Of a DNA stretch of 64,000 bases, positions 9,441 through 18,757 are shown piece after piece. The stretch comes from JALZVT01 sp964519335. Its GTDB lineage: Bacteria; Pseudomonadota; Gammaproteobacteria; Pseudomonadales; Azotimanducaceae. The notes beneath the pieces are model-generated. The model saw only the letters and a list, made by a program, of their open reading frames with translations, was not told the origin of the DNA and ran no database searches. The stretch spans positions 19,931-83,930 of the forward strand of contig CAZFIA010000003.1 of NCBI GenBank assembly GCA_964519335.1. Reading direction: 5' to 3'. How positions within the stretch are numbered: the stretch's first letter is position 1; each line of letters opens with the position of its first letter. Both the position numbers and the translations under genes were made by a program.

Positions 9441-10637
9441 CTAGCTGGTTAGAGCTTCGACTTGCTGGTTGAGCATGGATTCTGTAGCTGCGTTAGCGCC
9501 GCTTAGCAGGAAATAATCCTTCGCACTCTCGGTTTGCAGATTCGCAAGAGCGGGGCTGTGCTCACGCGTGAGATCAAATCGCTCTGGCCGTTCAAGGGCG
9601 CGAGCGTAGGCGGCGCTCACTGCAATAGTGTTGTCGCGAGCCAAGGCGGCGTAGAGCATAGAGTCTGCGATAACGTCTTCACTGTAGCCCGAAGCGTGGG
9701 CGAGATGCGAGTCACTCCCGTTAGCCGCTGTTATTTGGGTCTGCTGCAGTGAGTATCTGTACCGTGCACCACCGGGTTGATTGCACAATTGAGCAATGGC
9801 GAGTCCGGCGCAGGCAGCCTGAAAGCGCTGATCTTCCCTCTCGTCGGCCGCAAATACTGCTGCAAGAGCGCCGGGCTCGATCGGTAGAACTTGTGCCCCA
9901 TATATTCCTGCCACGTCTGTTATTCGAGACTCGGCTGCGTCCATTAAGGCGTCTCTGCGAGCGGTGCTCATTTCTGAGCTGTTAAATAGCCGGATAGCGA
10001 GCAGCAGTACGCCTTGAGTGGGGGTGTGATCGTCAAGAGTAAGACTGTGGTTGAGAGGCTTTCGAGTGAGCCAAACGACTGTGCCCCACAGACAGAGGCC
10101 TGCGAGTAACAGGCTGGCGAGTGAGCGCCAAGCTTGTGTAAGCCATCGCAAGAGCCATGGCGAATCGGAGGCGGGCGCAAATGCCATTGAGCTTAGCGTG
10201 ACACGGACGAATCCGGCGGTGGCTTCTGCCAGTTGGATTGGCCGGTTGAATTCGTGCGTTTCGTTGCCGCTGGTCGGTGCTTCACCGTAGCTTGCAAGTG
10301 TGCGTCCATCCGTTGAATAGATGGTTACTGAGGCTATGGCGTCGTCGCTGGCAACCTGCTCGGCCAGCACGTTTAGAGCGATGGTGTCTCCGCGGACCAT
10401 CGCATCCTTACTGAGCCGGGTAAGCTGCTCGGCCACCATGCCGCCATACTGATGAAGGTGGCGCTCACCGGCTTTTCTATCTTGCGTGAGCCATAGCAGG
10501 CCGCTCAACACTAATATGCTCAGCACAGCTACGCAGCCCAACTGAGCTCTCTGCGACAGTTGGTTGAAACGCCTGGGTGCAGAGTAAGAGATACTGACCT
10601 CGAACAGGTTGATTGGTGGACAGAGCCTGAGTGGCAA
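9441..10637 (-). CDS. Smp/AhpA-like membrane protein
   Basis: 398 residues. One N-terminal membrane helix (AVLSILVLSGLLWLTQ, about residues 36-51) is followed by a roughly 110-residue periplasmic segment rich in Val/Ile strands (IALNVLAEQVASDD, IYSTDGRTLASYG) and a second membrane helix (SLLLAGLCLWGTVVWL). The C-terminal cytoplasmic half recalls an adenylate-cyclase-like fold (LLAIRLFNSSEMSTA...), but I see no catalytic set. A two-helix membrane protein divergent from serB is the usual place of Smp (YtjB) in enterics and AhpA in pseudomonads. The assignment rests largely on this synteny. Confidence 0.6.
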   Translation of the reverse strand: MPLRLCPPINLFEVSISYSAPRRFNQLSQRAQLGCVAVLSILVLSGLLWLTQDRKAGERHLHQYGGMVAEQLTRLSKDAMVRGDTIALNVLAEQVASDDAIASVTIYSTDGRTLASYGEAPTSGNETHEFNRPIQLAEATAGFVRVTLSSMAFAPASDSPWLLRWLTQAWRSLASLLLAGLCLWGTVVWLTRKPLNHSLTLDDHTPTQGVLLLAIRLFNSSEMSTARRDALMDAAESRITDVAGIYGAQVLPIEPGALAAVFAADEREDQRFQAACAGLAIAQLCNQPGGARYRYSLQQTQITAANGSDSHLAHASGYSEDVIADSMLYAALARDNTIAVSAAYARALERPERFDLTREHSPALANLQTESAKDYFLLSGANAATESMLNQQVEALTS

Positions 10638-10714
10638 TGCTTAGGTTGCAATCGCCACAGCTTCGGCGGCCGATAGTATGATGGGTGGCCTGCGACAAAA
10701 CTACCGGGATCACA

Positions 10715-12004
10715 ATGAACAAGACGGAGCTTGAGGCACCAGATGCACCAGGTGCCCAATCTCAGCGACTGGTTTTGCTGAATATCTCCGGTCAGGACCG
10801 GGTTGGCTTGATGTCTGAGCTCACGCAGGTGCTGGCAAAGGTTACGACCCAGGTCCTCGATATCGGCCAGGCAATAGTCCATAACCAGCTGGTGTTGAGT
10901 CTGCTGGTGCGCTTGCCTGCGGATGAGGAGTTGAGGCATGCCATTATTGCCGAGGTAGAGGCTCTGGCGCTTGAGCGCGGTGTCACGCTGCGTCTGAGTC
11001 CGGTCCGCGAAGATGCCTATGAGCAGTGGGTAGATCAGCAGGGTCAACCACGCTACATCTTGACCCTGCTCACTAAGGCCTTAAGCGCAGAGCAGCTCGC
11101 GGCCGTCAGTTCGGTCACCTCACGGCATGGGCTCAACATACTGAATGTTGAGCGTCTGTCTAATCGTGTTCCTTTAGCTGCGGTGGCGGCTCCCGATGCC
11201 AGGGGTCGGCGCGCGAGTGTTGCTATGACGCTGCGAGGCAACATCGACAACCAGACGCGGCTTAAGACAGATCTTCTGGCTGCGGGGGGCGATCTAGATT
11301 TTGACTGTAGCGTTCAGCTCGATAGTGTTTATCGGCGCAATCGCCGGCTTGTCGCCTTTGACATGGATTCGACGTTGATTCAGGTCGAGGTGATCGACGA
11401 GCTTGCCCGAATCCATGGTGTCTATGATCAGGTGGCACAAATCACCGGGCGCGCCATGGCGGGTGAGCTCGATTTTCAAGAGAGTTTTCGCGAGCGAGCA
11501 CGGTTGCTCAAAGGGATGTCGCGAAGCACTCTGGACGAAGTCGCAGACAACGTGGTGTTAACTGAGGGTGCGGAAACCCTCATTAATGCACTGAAGCACT
11601 TTGGCTACACCATTGCTTTGCTGTCTGGGGGGTTTCAGTTCGTGGGCGATCGCCTTAAGGACCGACTGGGCATCGATCATGTGCACGCCAATACACTGGT
11701 GTTCGCTGATGGCGTTGCCACCGGCGAGGTGCAAGGAGACATAGTCGATGCAGCGGCCAAGGCGAGGATTCTCACGGCGTTGTGTGAGGCTGAAGGCATC
11801 TCTCCCGAGCAGGCTATTGCGGTTGGCGATGGGGCCAATGATCTCCCCATGTTGGCGGCGGCTGGGCTTGGCATAGCGTTTCACGCCAAGCCGCTGGTGC
11901 GCAGCAGTGCCGGACACGCAATCTCTCACTTTGGGCTCGACAGCGTGCTGTACTTACTAGGGTTTAGCGACTCGGAAATAGAGCGAGTCAGCGCAGGTGA
12001 CTAG
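10715..12004 (+). CDS. serB: Phosphoserine phosphatase
   Basis: 429 residues from the ATG at 10715. Two ACT-type regulatory domains fill the first ~200 residues (LNISGQDRVGLMSELTQVL; LLTKALSAEQLAAVSSV). The HAD phosphatase domain follows, with motif I FDMDSTL (nucleophile and acid aspartates), IALLSGGF as motif II, and VGDGANDLPML as the acidic motif. It catalyses the last step of serine synthesis from phosphoserine. An in-frame ORF extension upstream from 10685 is less likely because it would add 10 unmatched residues. Its stop is followed within 6 bp by the 9-bp repeat. Confidence 0.95.
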   Translation: MNKTELEAPDAPGAQSQRLVLLNISGQDRVGLMSELTQVLAKVTTQVLDIGQAIVHNQLVLSLLVRLPADEELRHAIIAEVEALALERGVTLRLSPVREDAYEQWVDQQGQPRYILTLLTKALSAEQLAAVSSVTSRHGLNILNVERLSNRVPLAAVAAPDARGRRASVAMTLRGNIDNQTRLKTDLLAAGGDLDFDCSVQLDSVYRRNRRLVAFDMDSTLIQVEVIDELARIHGVYDQVAQITGRAMAGELDFQESFRERARLLKGMSRSTLDEVADNVVLTEGAETLINALKHFGYTIALLSGGFQFVGDRLKDRLGIDHVHANTLVFADGVATGEVQGDIVDAAAKARILTALCEAEGISPEQAIAVGDGANDLPMLAAAGLGIAFHAKPLVRSSAGHAISHFGLDSVLYLLGFSDSEIERVSAGD

Positions 12005-12008
12005 GCTC

Positions 12009-12063
12009 TGAGGTGATTGAGGTGATTGAGGTGATTGAGGTGATTGAGGTGACTCAATCTAGT
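12009..12063. repeat. 9-bp tandem repeat (left copy), end of contig
   Basis: Four exact GAGGTGATT units and a fifth variant GAGGTGACT, then TCAATCTAGT, just after the serB stop. The whole 55 bp (12009-12063) recurs exactly at 12164-12218 on the other side of the N run. It lies between the convergent ends of serB and the fimX-like gene. No terminator stem is visible in it. Confidence 0.95.
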
Positions 12064-12163
12064 NNNNNNNNNNNNNNNNNNNNNNNNNNNNNNNNNNNNN
12101 NNNNNNNNNNNNNNNNNNNNNNNNNNNNNNNNNNNNNNNNNNNNNNNNNNNNNNNNNNNNNNN
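12064..12163. other. Assembly gap, 100 N
   Basis: Exactly 100 N, the conventional size for a gap of unknown length. Because the same 55 bp abuts both sides, the two contig ends probably overlap, and the real interval may contain nothing beyond an unknown number of 9-bp repeat units. Confidence 0.97.
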
Positions 12164-12218
12164 TGAGGTGATTGAGGTGATTGAGGTGATTGAGGTGATT
12201 GAGGTGACTCAATCTAGT
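12164..12218. repeat. 9-bp tandem repeat (right copy), start of contig
   Basis: Exact 55-bp duplicate of 12009-12063. Its last bases include the TAG stop (12214-12216, reverse strand) of the fimX-like gene, so this copy is joined to that gene while the other copy is joined to serB. In the real chromosome there is probably a single array serving both. Confidence 0.95.
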
Positions 12219-14277
12219 CATCATCACCGGTTGTGAAGTCATAAGACATCTGATTGGTGGGTTCTTGCAGATAGTGCCCTTGAATATAGCTGGCGCCCGC
12301 CTGCCAGAGAGTAGACAGAATATTTGCGTTCTCAACCATAGGCACAATGGTTAGCTTGCCGCGTTCTTGCAGTTGGCTAATCAGTTGAGTAACTGCCTCT
12401 ACTCGTTCTTCGTCTTTGTCCATACCTTGAACGTGCGAACCGTCCAACTTTACGTAGTCGACAGGAATCTGCTCAAGCAATGACTGTGTGTTTTCTTGCA
12501 GGCCAAAGCGCGACAGTGATGTGCGCACGTGCATGGCCTTTATAGTCTCGATAAACTCGCGGGTTTCTTCGACATATTCCAGAGCGTCTTCTTCTGTGAT
12601 CTGGAAGATCACCGCATCTGAAGGTAATCTCGCTGCCTTGATTGCCACTGACAGCCATTGCGAAAATTCTTCGTCAATAACACTGTTGCTAGTCAGGTTG
12701 ATAGTAACGCGCGTGTCGTGGCCTCTTGCGCGATGCCCTGACAGCATCTTGATGGATTGCAATACTACCCAGCGATCGATCTTGCCGGCTACGCCCGCCT
12801 CGATTGCGGTACGCAGAAAGTTTCCGGGGGCGACTTGATCGCCGTCATTGTTGATCATTCGCAGGAACACTTCGTAGTGCTCGTCTTCGTCGCCGCGCAA
12901 ACTGATAATGGGTTGGAACAGCAAGGCGAAGCTGTGCTTCTCAATAGCCAGGTTTACTTGTCGAAGCACCTGGTTGGCAACACTCTGCGGATCGTTTTCG
13001 TCGAACGCTGGCTCTTGCCATATAATCTGGTTCTCACCTTCGTGGCCGATTAGCAACAGAAAGCCTTCGTCCATCGCCGATTCGATAGAAGGAGCGTTAT
13101 CTGTGATTACCGCGAGAATTGAAACAGTACTGCGCGCCTGCTTGCCATTGATCTCACAAGTCAACTGCTCGATGCGTCGACGCAGGCTCTCAACCGTGTC
13201 CTGATTTTCGGATTCGGTAGTGCCCGACAAATACATCGCGAACCGATGATTATCGATACGCGAATAACGTTCTAAACCAACCGCACTTTCTAATTCGGCG
13301 CCAATTGCCTGAGCCATTTGGTTCGCCGAGCGAATACCGAGCGTTGACTGCAAATCATCGAAGGCGTCTATCTGTGCGATGAGCAGAACGTGCTGACGAT
13401 CTTCATTCTGCTCACTCGCGCGTGTCAGGTGGTGCAGAAATTGGTCTATGGTTGATCCGCCTTGTTCGGGCGTATGCTGCAGTTGGGCACCCTTACCCGC
13501 CGCTGCGCTTCCACCAAGGGCTTTCACCATGACCTGCGTTGACAGCTCACCGTCATAGTGCGTCGCGCTGAAGGCGAACTCTGCGCTAAATGTCGATTCG
13601 CTATTTGTTTTGGCTTCGCATTCGAAAGGTTCGAGAAAATCTGCGTTGCGCATTTCGTTCAACTGAGCTTTAACCGTGTCAGCAGACTCGGAGCTCACGA
13701 GATCCAGCAGTGCCACACCGATGAGGTCTTCGCCGTCTTCAAATCCGAACAGCGCAGCGTACTCCTCGTTGGCGAAGATATGCATGCCTTCGTGCACGTA
13801 AGCGATGGGTACTGATGATATGGCCATCAGTTGATCGCAGCGTTGCTGCACTTCTTTGAGTTCTGTTTCGACGGCGTCCAGTTTGACGCGAGCCAACATG
13901 TGCTCTGCCTCACGATCGATAATCTTGCCGAGGAGCTGGGTTTTAGAATCTTCAATAACGTGGGTTGCGCCGATATCCATCAATTCGATGGCTTCGGCGC
14001 TGTCGCCATTTTCGCTGGCCACAACAATTGGCAGGTCGGCGCAGATCTGGCGCAATGAGCGAAGCGTGCCGTTTATGTCGGGCAGCGAATGGTGCAGTAA
14101 CAGTAGATCGACAGAGCCCTCTTGAAAGGCATCACGCGCAGCCTGTGGATCTTCCGCAATTGCCATGCGAGTGCTGATCCCCATGTTACGCAGGGCAGAA
14201 TCTACCTCGTGGGCACGATTCTCGGAGCCGTCTGCTATTAGCAAACGCACTGGTGCTGGCGAACTCATTTCGGCCAC
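12214..14277 (-). CDS. fimX: FimX-like c-di-GMP receptor (REC-PAS-degenerate GGDEF-EAL)
   Basis: 687 residues, GTG start with GAGGA just upstream. Order: receiver-like domain (about 10-125), PAS (about 145-260; IAYVHEGMHIFANEEYAALFGF), GGDEF-like domain and EAL-like domain to the C-terminus. The GGDEF signature is replaced by RIDNHRFA and the EAL by EVFLRM, so neither synthesis nor hydrolysis of c-di-GMP is expected. Pseudomonas FimX has this same degenerate layout and length, binds c-di-GMP through the EAL domain and controls type IV pilus assembly and twitching. The position beside serB matches P. aeruginosa. No pilus gene lies in this window. Confidence 0.82.
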   Translation of the reverse strand: MAEMSSPAPVRLLIADGSENRAHEVDSALRNMGISTRMAIAEDPQAARDAFQEGSVDLLLLHHSLPDINGTLRSLRQICADLPIVVASENGDSAEAIELMDIGATHVIEDSKTQLLGKIIDREAEHMLARVKLDAVETELKEVQQRCDQLMAISSVPIAYVHEGMHIFANEEYAALFGFEDGEDLIGVALLDLVSSESADTVKAQLNEMRNADFLEPFECEAKTNSESTFSAEFAFSATHYDGELSTQVMVKALGGSAAAGKGAQLQHTPEQGGSTIDQFLHHLTRASEQNEDRQHVLLIAQIDAFDDLQSTLGIRSANQMAQAIGAELESAVGLERYSRIDNHRFAMYLSGTTESENQDTVESLRRRIEQLTCEINGKQARSTVSILAVITDNAPSIESAMDEGFLLLIGHEGENQIIWQEPAFDENDPQSVANQVLRQVNLAIEKHSFALLFQPIISLRGDEDEHYEVFLRMINNDGDQVAPGNFLRTAIEAGVAGKIDRWVVLQSIKMLSGHRARGHDTRVTINLTSNSVIDEEFSQWLSVAIKAARLPSDAVIFQITEEDALEYVEETREFIETIKAMHVRTSLSRFGLQENTQSLLEQIPVDYVKLDGSHVQGMDKDEERVEAVTQLISQLQERGKLTIVPMVENANILSTLWQAGASYIQGHYLQEPTNQMSYDFTTGDDD

Positions 14278-14291
14278 ATTGTCCTCATTCT

Positions 14292-14308
14292 GAGCTATTA
14301 AATAGCTC
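14292..14308. other. Short palindromic hairpin upstream of fimX-like gene
   Basis: GAGCTAT, loop TAA, ATAGCTC, followed on the plus strand by TTATTTTC. The T-rich side points the wrong way for termination of the minus-strand genes, and there is no plus-strand gene to end here. It may be an operator or part of the fimX leader. Confidence 0.35.
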
Positions 14309-14408
14309 TTATTTTCTGGTCACTCGCACAGCCGTTTTGATTGCGCTGCGCAATACTACTGATCTCTAAGGTGTTATCCCCTTGGACGTGATAGCTACTC
14401 GCTACCGA

Positions 14409-16322
14409 CTAGCGGTTGGCCGTCATAGTGATGTCCTCACTCGCATCCCACGCTGAGTTGATGTTGAGGTCGATTTGGGAATTTTCCAAGTAACCATCAA
14501 GCATTCGGAATGTGAACTGGATAAAACTCTCGGTTCGAAGTCTCTCTTCTGCCAACTGTGCCGTGGCCTGAATACCCTGGCGTTGCAGATGAATTTTTTG
14601 TTGCTCGCTGAACATGATGGCTGGAGTGATCAGCGAAGCGGGTTGCTGAATTGCCGATAACTCGGGCAATAGCAGTGCGCGGGTATAGTCTGTAGGTCCG
14701 CCTTTTTTCTGCACAATGCGAACTGCAACCGGTATTGCCCTAGGGGCCATAAGCTCCAAACCGGTTTGCGTTACGCCTTCTACTTTGCGTACCCAGCGCA
14801 ACACCGCAATGCACCAGCGCTGATCGCGTTCCTCGCGAACCGCCATTACATCGCCTGCTTGCATGTTTTGCGGCGCGTCTTCGCCCCAACTAATGCGATA
14901 GCCGCCGGGGCTAGAGTCTTCGAGTTTGATTTCGTGAAAGGGATACAGAAGTTCGTCTACTTCTTTATCCTTTGTAGCGTCTGTTGGATCTTGCGAGATC
15001 AAATCGATGGACGCGCCTTCTTCAATCTTGTCGGCACCTGCTCCACCACGATCGAAAAATTCGGGTTTCGCCTCATCTCTCTCTCGTTCTGCTGCCATGC
15101 GGATAGCTTCTCTCGTACGCTTGTTCGAGAAATCGCTCAGGTCAGCACCCGGGTCGATGGCGCCGGTGGTGCCGCTATTCGGGTGTGTCCCCTCGTCGGT
15201 AGACCAGCCCGAGTTGTGTGTCTGCTTGCTTTTGTAGCCGTCGAGGAATGGATTGATTTCTTTTTTGAGCAAGGCATCAGCGCTGCCGAGCTGGTCAACA
15301 AAATCGACGCCGCCAGAAATAAAGTAGTGTACGGCGCGCATGCCGACAGCAACTTTCATGTTGCCTGTTGCGGGTGCGCGGCGAAATCCGCGCTTGGCGA
15401 TCTCGCCCCAGCAGCTAGCGAGATGATTCGCAACTTGCTCTTCGATAAAATCTGGAATAGGCAACTCGGTGTCTATCCCTTTTAGATAAGCTTCTAGTTG
15501 GTATACCAGTTTGCCAGTGTCCAAACCCCGTAGACCGGCGCTTGATTTATCTTCTACAAGGCGGGTATATCGGGGTGGCATGTCTTTCTCAAGATCAATG
15601 CAAAAAAGTGAATCGTCGGCGGTAGGTACAATACTTGTGTAACCCACCCACTGCTCGAGCGCGTTAAAAATGGCGGTTAGCTGTCTATCTCGCAGTTGAT
15701 TTGGTTTGGAACTCGCCAGGAGCAGGCAGCGCATATAGTGATCACTGATGCTCATGTTCATCACCGAATGGTTTTCATCATCGGTAATGTTGTGCGTAGC
15801 TACACCCATGCGGTCGGCAAGGCTGTAGAGCTGATTCAGTTCGAGCCACAGGTTGCGACTAGGGGCGACGTAGTGCTGGCAGCTGCGGAGCAGGGTGCGA
15901 GACAGGTCGGCGATGGTGCGGTGAGTCGCAAGGGTTACCACGCGACGATCGTCAACGGTGCTTGGGTCGGCGTCTCGAATAACAGCCTTGTAGCCAACCG
16001 TTAGGTTGGTTTGCAGGCGCTGGGCGAGAATCGATTGCTCTTCACTCTGATCGCTACTGCTGGATGAGCGGTCAAGCCGAGAACAAATATATTCGAGCGT
16101 TGGCCGCAATTGCTCAAGCAGTTGCATTCGGTCCACTGAGTTGATCTTTAGTCGTGCAACCTCACCGGTTGCCAACAAAAGTTGGTCTGCAGTGTTCTGA
16201 GTGTTGGCCATAGGCAAGCCGGCAACCCAATCGGAAAGTGCTGGGGCGTTTGCCTGACAAAACGACAGTTCCGCAAGGTCTGCGGTGGGTGTCGTGAGTT
16301 TTGCTGTAGTGATGACGTCCAT
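14409..16322 (-). CDS. Uncharacterised 637-aa protein, possible c-di-GMP pathway partner
   Basis: 637 residues, no signal peptide or membrane helix, so cytoplasmic. The first ~330 residues look helical. An acidic linker follows (about 360-440, Asp/Glu/Ser-rich). The C-terminal ~150 residues form a compact domain beginning SSPGGYRISWG and running through DVMAVREERDQRWCIAVLRWVRK and TGLELMAPRAIPVAVR. That strand pattern resembles PilZ-like beta barrels, but I do not see the classical RxxxR...(D/N)xSxxG binding motif, so this is only a resemblance. The gene lies 131 bp upstream of the fimX-like gene on the same strand, which suggests a shared role. Confidence 0.45.
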   Translation of the reverse strand: MDVITTAKLTTPTADLAELSFCQANAPALSDWVAGLPMANTQNTADQLLLATGEVARLKINSVDRMQLLEQLRPTLEYICSRLDRSSSSSDQSEEQSILAQRLQTNLTVGYKAVIRDADPSTVDDRRVVTLATHRTIADLSRTLLRSCQHYVAPSRNLWLELNQLYSLADRMGVATHNITDDENHSVMNMSISDHYMRCLLLASSKPNQLRDRQLTAIFNALEQWVGYTSIVPTADDSLFCIDLEKDMPPRYTRLVEDKSSAGLRGLDTGKLVYQLEAYLKGIDTELPIPDFIEEQVANHLASCWGEIAKRGFRRAPATGNMKVAVGMRAVHYFISGGVDFVDQLGSADALLKKEINPFLDGYKSKQTHNSGWSTDEGTHPNSGTTGAIDPGADLSDFSNKRTREAIRMAAERERDEAKPEFFDRGGAGADKIEEGASIDLISQDPTDATKDKEVDELLYPFHEIKLEDSSPGGYRISWGEDAPQNMQAGDVMAVREERDQRWCIAVLRWVRKVEGVTQTGLELMAPRAIPVAVRIVQKKGGPTDYTRALLLPELSAIQQPASLITPAIMFSEQQKIHLQRQGIQATAQLAEERLRTESFIQFTFRMLDGYLENSQIDLNINSAWDASEDITMTANR

Positions 16323-16439
16323 GATTCAACCGACATTATTTGGAAGTGAGTATAGTGGAACGGGGTATACAGAGTGTGTCGTGTGCCCGGTTTTAGGGGG
16401 TATCATGTGGCGTTTGGACATAATGCGGACCCCCTTCGA

Positions 16440-17006
16440 ATGGCAAATTACTCGACCAATGAATTTCGCTCAGGCCTCAAAGTGCTGCTGGAAGGCGAGC
16501 CCTGCACGATTCTTGAAAATGAGTTTGTGAAACCCGGCAAAGGACAGGCTTTCAATCGGGTGAAATTTCGCAATTTGAAGAGTGGGCGGGTCTGGGAACG
16601 CACCTTTAAATCGGGGGAATCCATAGAGGCGGCCGATGTGCTGGAGATCGATATGGAGTTTCTCTATGCCGACGGCGAGTTCTGGCATTTCATGAAAAAA
16701 GACGACTCCTACGAACAACTGGCGGCGACGGAAGCGGCGGTAGGTGAGTCGAAAAACTGGTTAAAAGAGCAGGATACTTGCCAAGTAACCTTGTGGAATG
16801 ATGACCCTATTGCGATCGAGCTGCCTAACTTTGTCGAGCTGGAAGTTGCAGAAACCGATCCTGGGCTCAAAGGAGATACCGCTCAGGGTGGTACGAAACC
16901 GGCCACACTTACAACGGGCGCGATCGTGAAGGTACCGCTGTTCATTAACATTGGCGAGGTGCTGCGCATCGATACCCGTACGGGCGAGTACGTCAGCCGC
17001 GCCTGA
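16440..17006 (+). CDS. efp: Translation elongation factor P
   Basis: 188 residues from the ATG at 16440 (MANYSTNEFRSGLKV). Three beta-barrel domains; the tip loop of domain I is VKPGKGQAF, with Lys34 as the residue that EpmA lysylates. The C-terminus VPLFINIGEVLRIDTRTGEYVSRA is the family signature. EF-P relieves ribosome stalling at consecutive prolines. It overlaps epmA, the gene for its own modifying enzyme, by one base (TGATG). Confidence 0.97.
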   Translation: MANYSTNEFRSGLKVLLEGEPCTILENEFVKPGKGQAFNRVKFRNLKSGRVWERTFKSGESIEAADVLEIDMEFLYADGEFWHFMKKDDSYEQLAATEAAVGESKNWLKEQDTCQVTLWNDDPIAIELPNFVELEVAETDPGLKGDTAQGGTKPATLTTGAIVKVPLFINIGEVLRIDTRTGEYVSRA

Positions 17007-17905
17007 TGCCGGTGGACTTTCGTCCTTCGGCTTCACGAGCCTCTCTTGAAGCCCGGGGTCAAGCCCTCGCGCTAGTTCGGGAGTTTTTTGCGCGTCGCGA
17101 AGTGCTCGAAGTTCAAACTCCGCTGCTAGGTTCTGCCACCGTCACCGATCCTGCGATTAACGCACTAGTTGCGCGTAACGAAGGAATTCCCGAGGCCCGC
17201 GCAAACTATTTGCAGACGTCTACCGAGTATCATCAAAAGCGGTTGCTCGCTGCTGGCGTGGGCGATAACTACACGCTGGGCCCGGTTTTTCGGGCCGACG
17301 AACAAGGCCGATTGCACAACCCTGAGTTTACGATGCTTGAATGGTATCGGCAGGGCTTTGACGACCGCGCTCTCATGGCGGAGCTTTGTGAGCTTGTCGA
17401 TCAACTGCTTGGTGCATCGACCTACCAAACTCATCCATACGCGACGCTGGTTGAGCGCGTGCCAGAAAACCATGGCGCTTTGCAGGGCATCGCTGCTCGT
17501 GATGTTGACGATCTGCGATTAGCACTTGCCATCGAATCTCTCGGACGCGGTCGACACTTTGTGGTCGACTACCCCGCTCAGGCCGCTGTGTTGGCGCGGC
17601 TGGATCCGGATAACCCCTCCATTGCCCGGCGATTTGAATTGGTGATTGACGGCGTAGAGGTGGCTAATGGTTACTTCGAGTTAACTGATGCGGAGCAACA
17701 CCGAGCCCGTTTTGCCAGCGACAACAAGGCTCGTGCAGCGAGAGGACTTCCGGCTATCGACATTGATCAGGCGCTGCTTGCTGCCATTGATGCCGGCTTG
17801 CCAGATTGCGCGGGAGTGGCGGTTGGCTTTGATCGACTGCTGATGCTCAAACTGGGGGTTGAGACAATTGCAGAAGTGCAGACTTTTGATTGGTCTACGC
17901 GTTGA
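17006..17905 (+). CDS. epmA: EF-P beta-lysine ligase (LysRS-like, GenX)
   Basis: 299 residues, much shorter than lysyl-tRNA synthetase because the anticodon-binding domain is absent. Class II motifs are present: motif 2 is FRADEQGRLHNPEFTMLEWY, motif 3 is VAVGFDRLLML. The enzyme activates (R)-beta-lysine and attaches it to Lys34 of EF-P. Direct coupling to efp supports the name. The aminomutase gene epmB, needed to make the substrate, is not in this window. Confidence 0.95.
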   Translation: MPVDFRPSASRASLEARGQALALVREFFARREVLEVQTPLLGSATVTDPAINALVARNEGIPEARANYLQTSTEYHQKRLLAAGVGDNYTLGPVFRADEQGRLHNPEFTMLEWYRQGFDDRALMAELCELVDQLLGASTYQTHPYATLVERVPENHGALQGIAARDVDDLRLALAIESLGRGRHFVVDYPAQAAVLARLDPDNPSIARRFELVIDGVEVANGYFELTDAEQHRARFASDNKARAARGLPAIDIDQALLAAIDAGLPDCAGVAVGFDRLLMLKLGVETIAEVQTFDWSTR

Positions 17906-17917
17906 TCGTGGTGAGAG

Positions 17918-18757
17918 CTAGTTTTCAGACACAGACCATTCGCCCAGCCTCATGCCCATTCGCACCGTAGCACCAGGTTTTATGTTGTCGGCAAACTTGA
18001 GACCCGGCGGCAGGCACATCACTACGGTCGAACCCAGCAAGAATCGGCCCATTTCGTCACCCTGCTTGAATGCCCAGCTGTGTTCGTTTGATTCGCGCTG
18101 TTGATAGGGCGAGGTTGCGTCCTTCCACACCGTTTCGATGCTCGCAACGATCAGTGCTCCGACAAATACGATCGCAGCTGAACCCTGAGGCGATTCGTAC
18201 ACGCAGGTCAGGCGTTCGTTTCTGGCGAAAAGACCTGGCAAATGAGTCGCGGTAGTTGCGTTGACCGAGAATAGTTCTCCAGGCAGAGCGATAGTGCGCC
18301 TAAGTATGCCGTCGGTAGCCGCATGAATTCGGTGATAGTTAGCCGGGGCGAGATATAGGGTGATGAATGATCCACCGACGTACTCTGTGGCGAGTGTTTC
18401 ATCACCCAACAGATCTGCTGCCGTGTAGTGCACACCCTTGGCTTGCATGAGTTGGCCGTTTTCTATGAGTCCAAACTCGCTAACAAAACCATCAACCGGT
18501 GATATTAAAACGCCGTCTCCGCCGTCCAGTGGTCGTGCGGTTTTCTCGAGCGCGCGGGTGAAGAAATCGTTGAAACTTTTGTAATCAGCCGGCTGTTTGC
18601 GTTCTGCCTCGATGAGGGAAATTCCATATGCCCTCTGAAAAATATGAATAAACGGAGTTTTTATCCAGGACCATTCGCTCGCGGCGAGAATCCCCACGAA
18701 TCGTGAAAGCAGCTGCTTGGGTAGCAGTTTTTGGAGGGTTACAAAACCAGAGCTCAT
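17918..18757 (-). CDS. psd: Phosphatidylserine decarboxylase proenzyme
   Basis: 279 residues. The LGST sequence at 241-244 is the self-cleavage site, where Ser243 becomes the pyruvoyl cofactor. Other family signatures are LISPVDGFVSEFG, YLAPANYHRIHAATDG and ERLTCVYESPQG. It makes phosphatidylethanolamine at the inner membrane. It overlaps the upstream rhodanese gene by 4 bp (ATGA), so the two form an operon as in pseudomonads. Confidence 0.96.
   Translation of the reverse strand: MSSGFVTLQKLLPKQLLSRFVGILAASEWSWIKTPFIHIFQRAYGISLIEAERKQPADYKSFNDFFTRALEKTARPLDGGDGVLISPVDGFVSEFGLIENGQLMQAKGVHYTAADLLGDETLATEYVGGSFITLYLAPANYHRIHAATDGILRRTIALPGELFSVNATTATHLPGLFARNERLTCVYESPQGSAAIVFVGALIVASIETVWKDATSPYQQRESNEHSWAFKQGDEMGRFLLGSTVVMCLPPGLKFADNIKPGATVRMGMRLGEWSVSEN

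Noticed and set aside
14292..14308. Terminator for the 637-aa gene
   Set aside because: The T-rich flank is on the wrong strand for the minus-strand genes; kept only as an unassigned hairpin.
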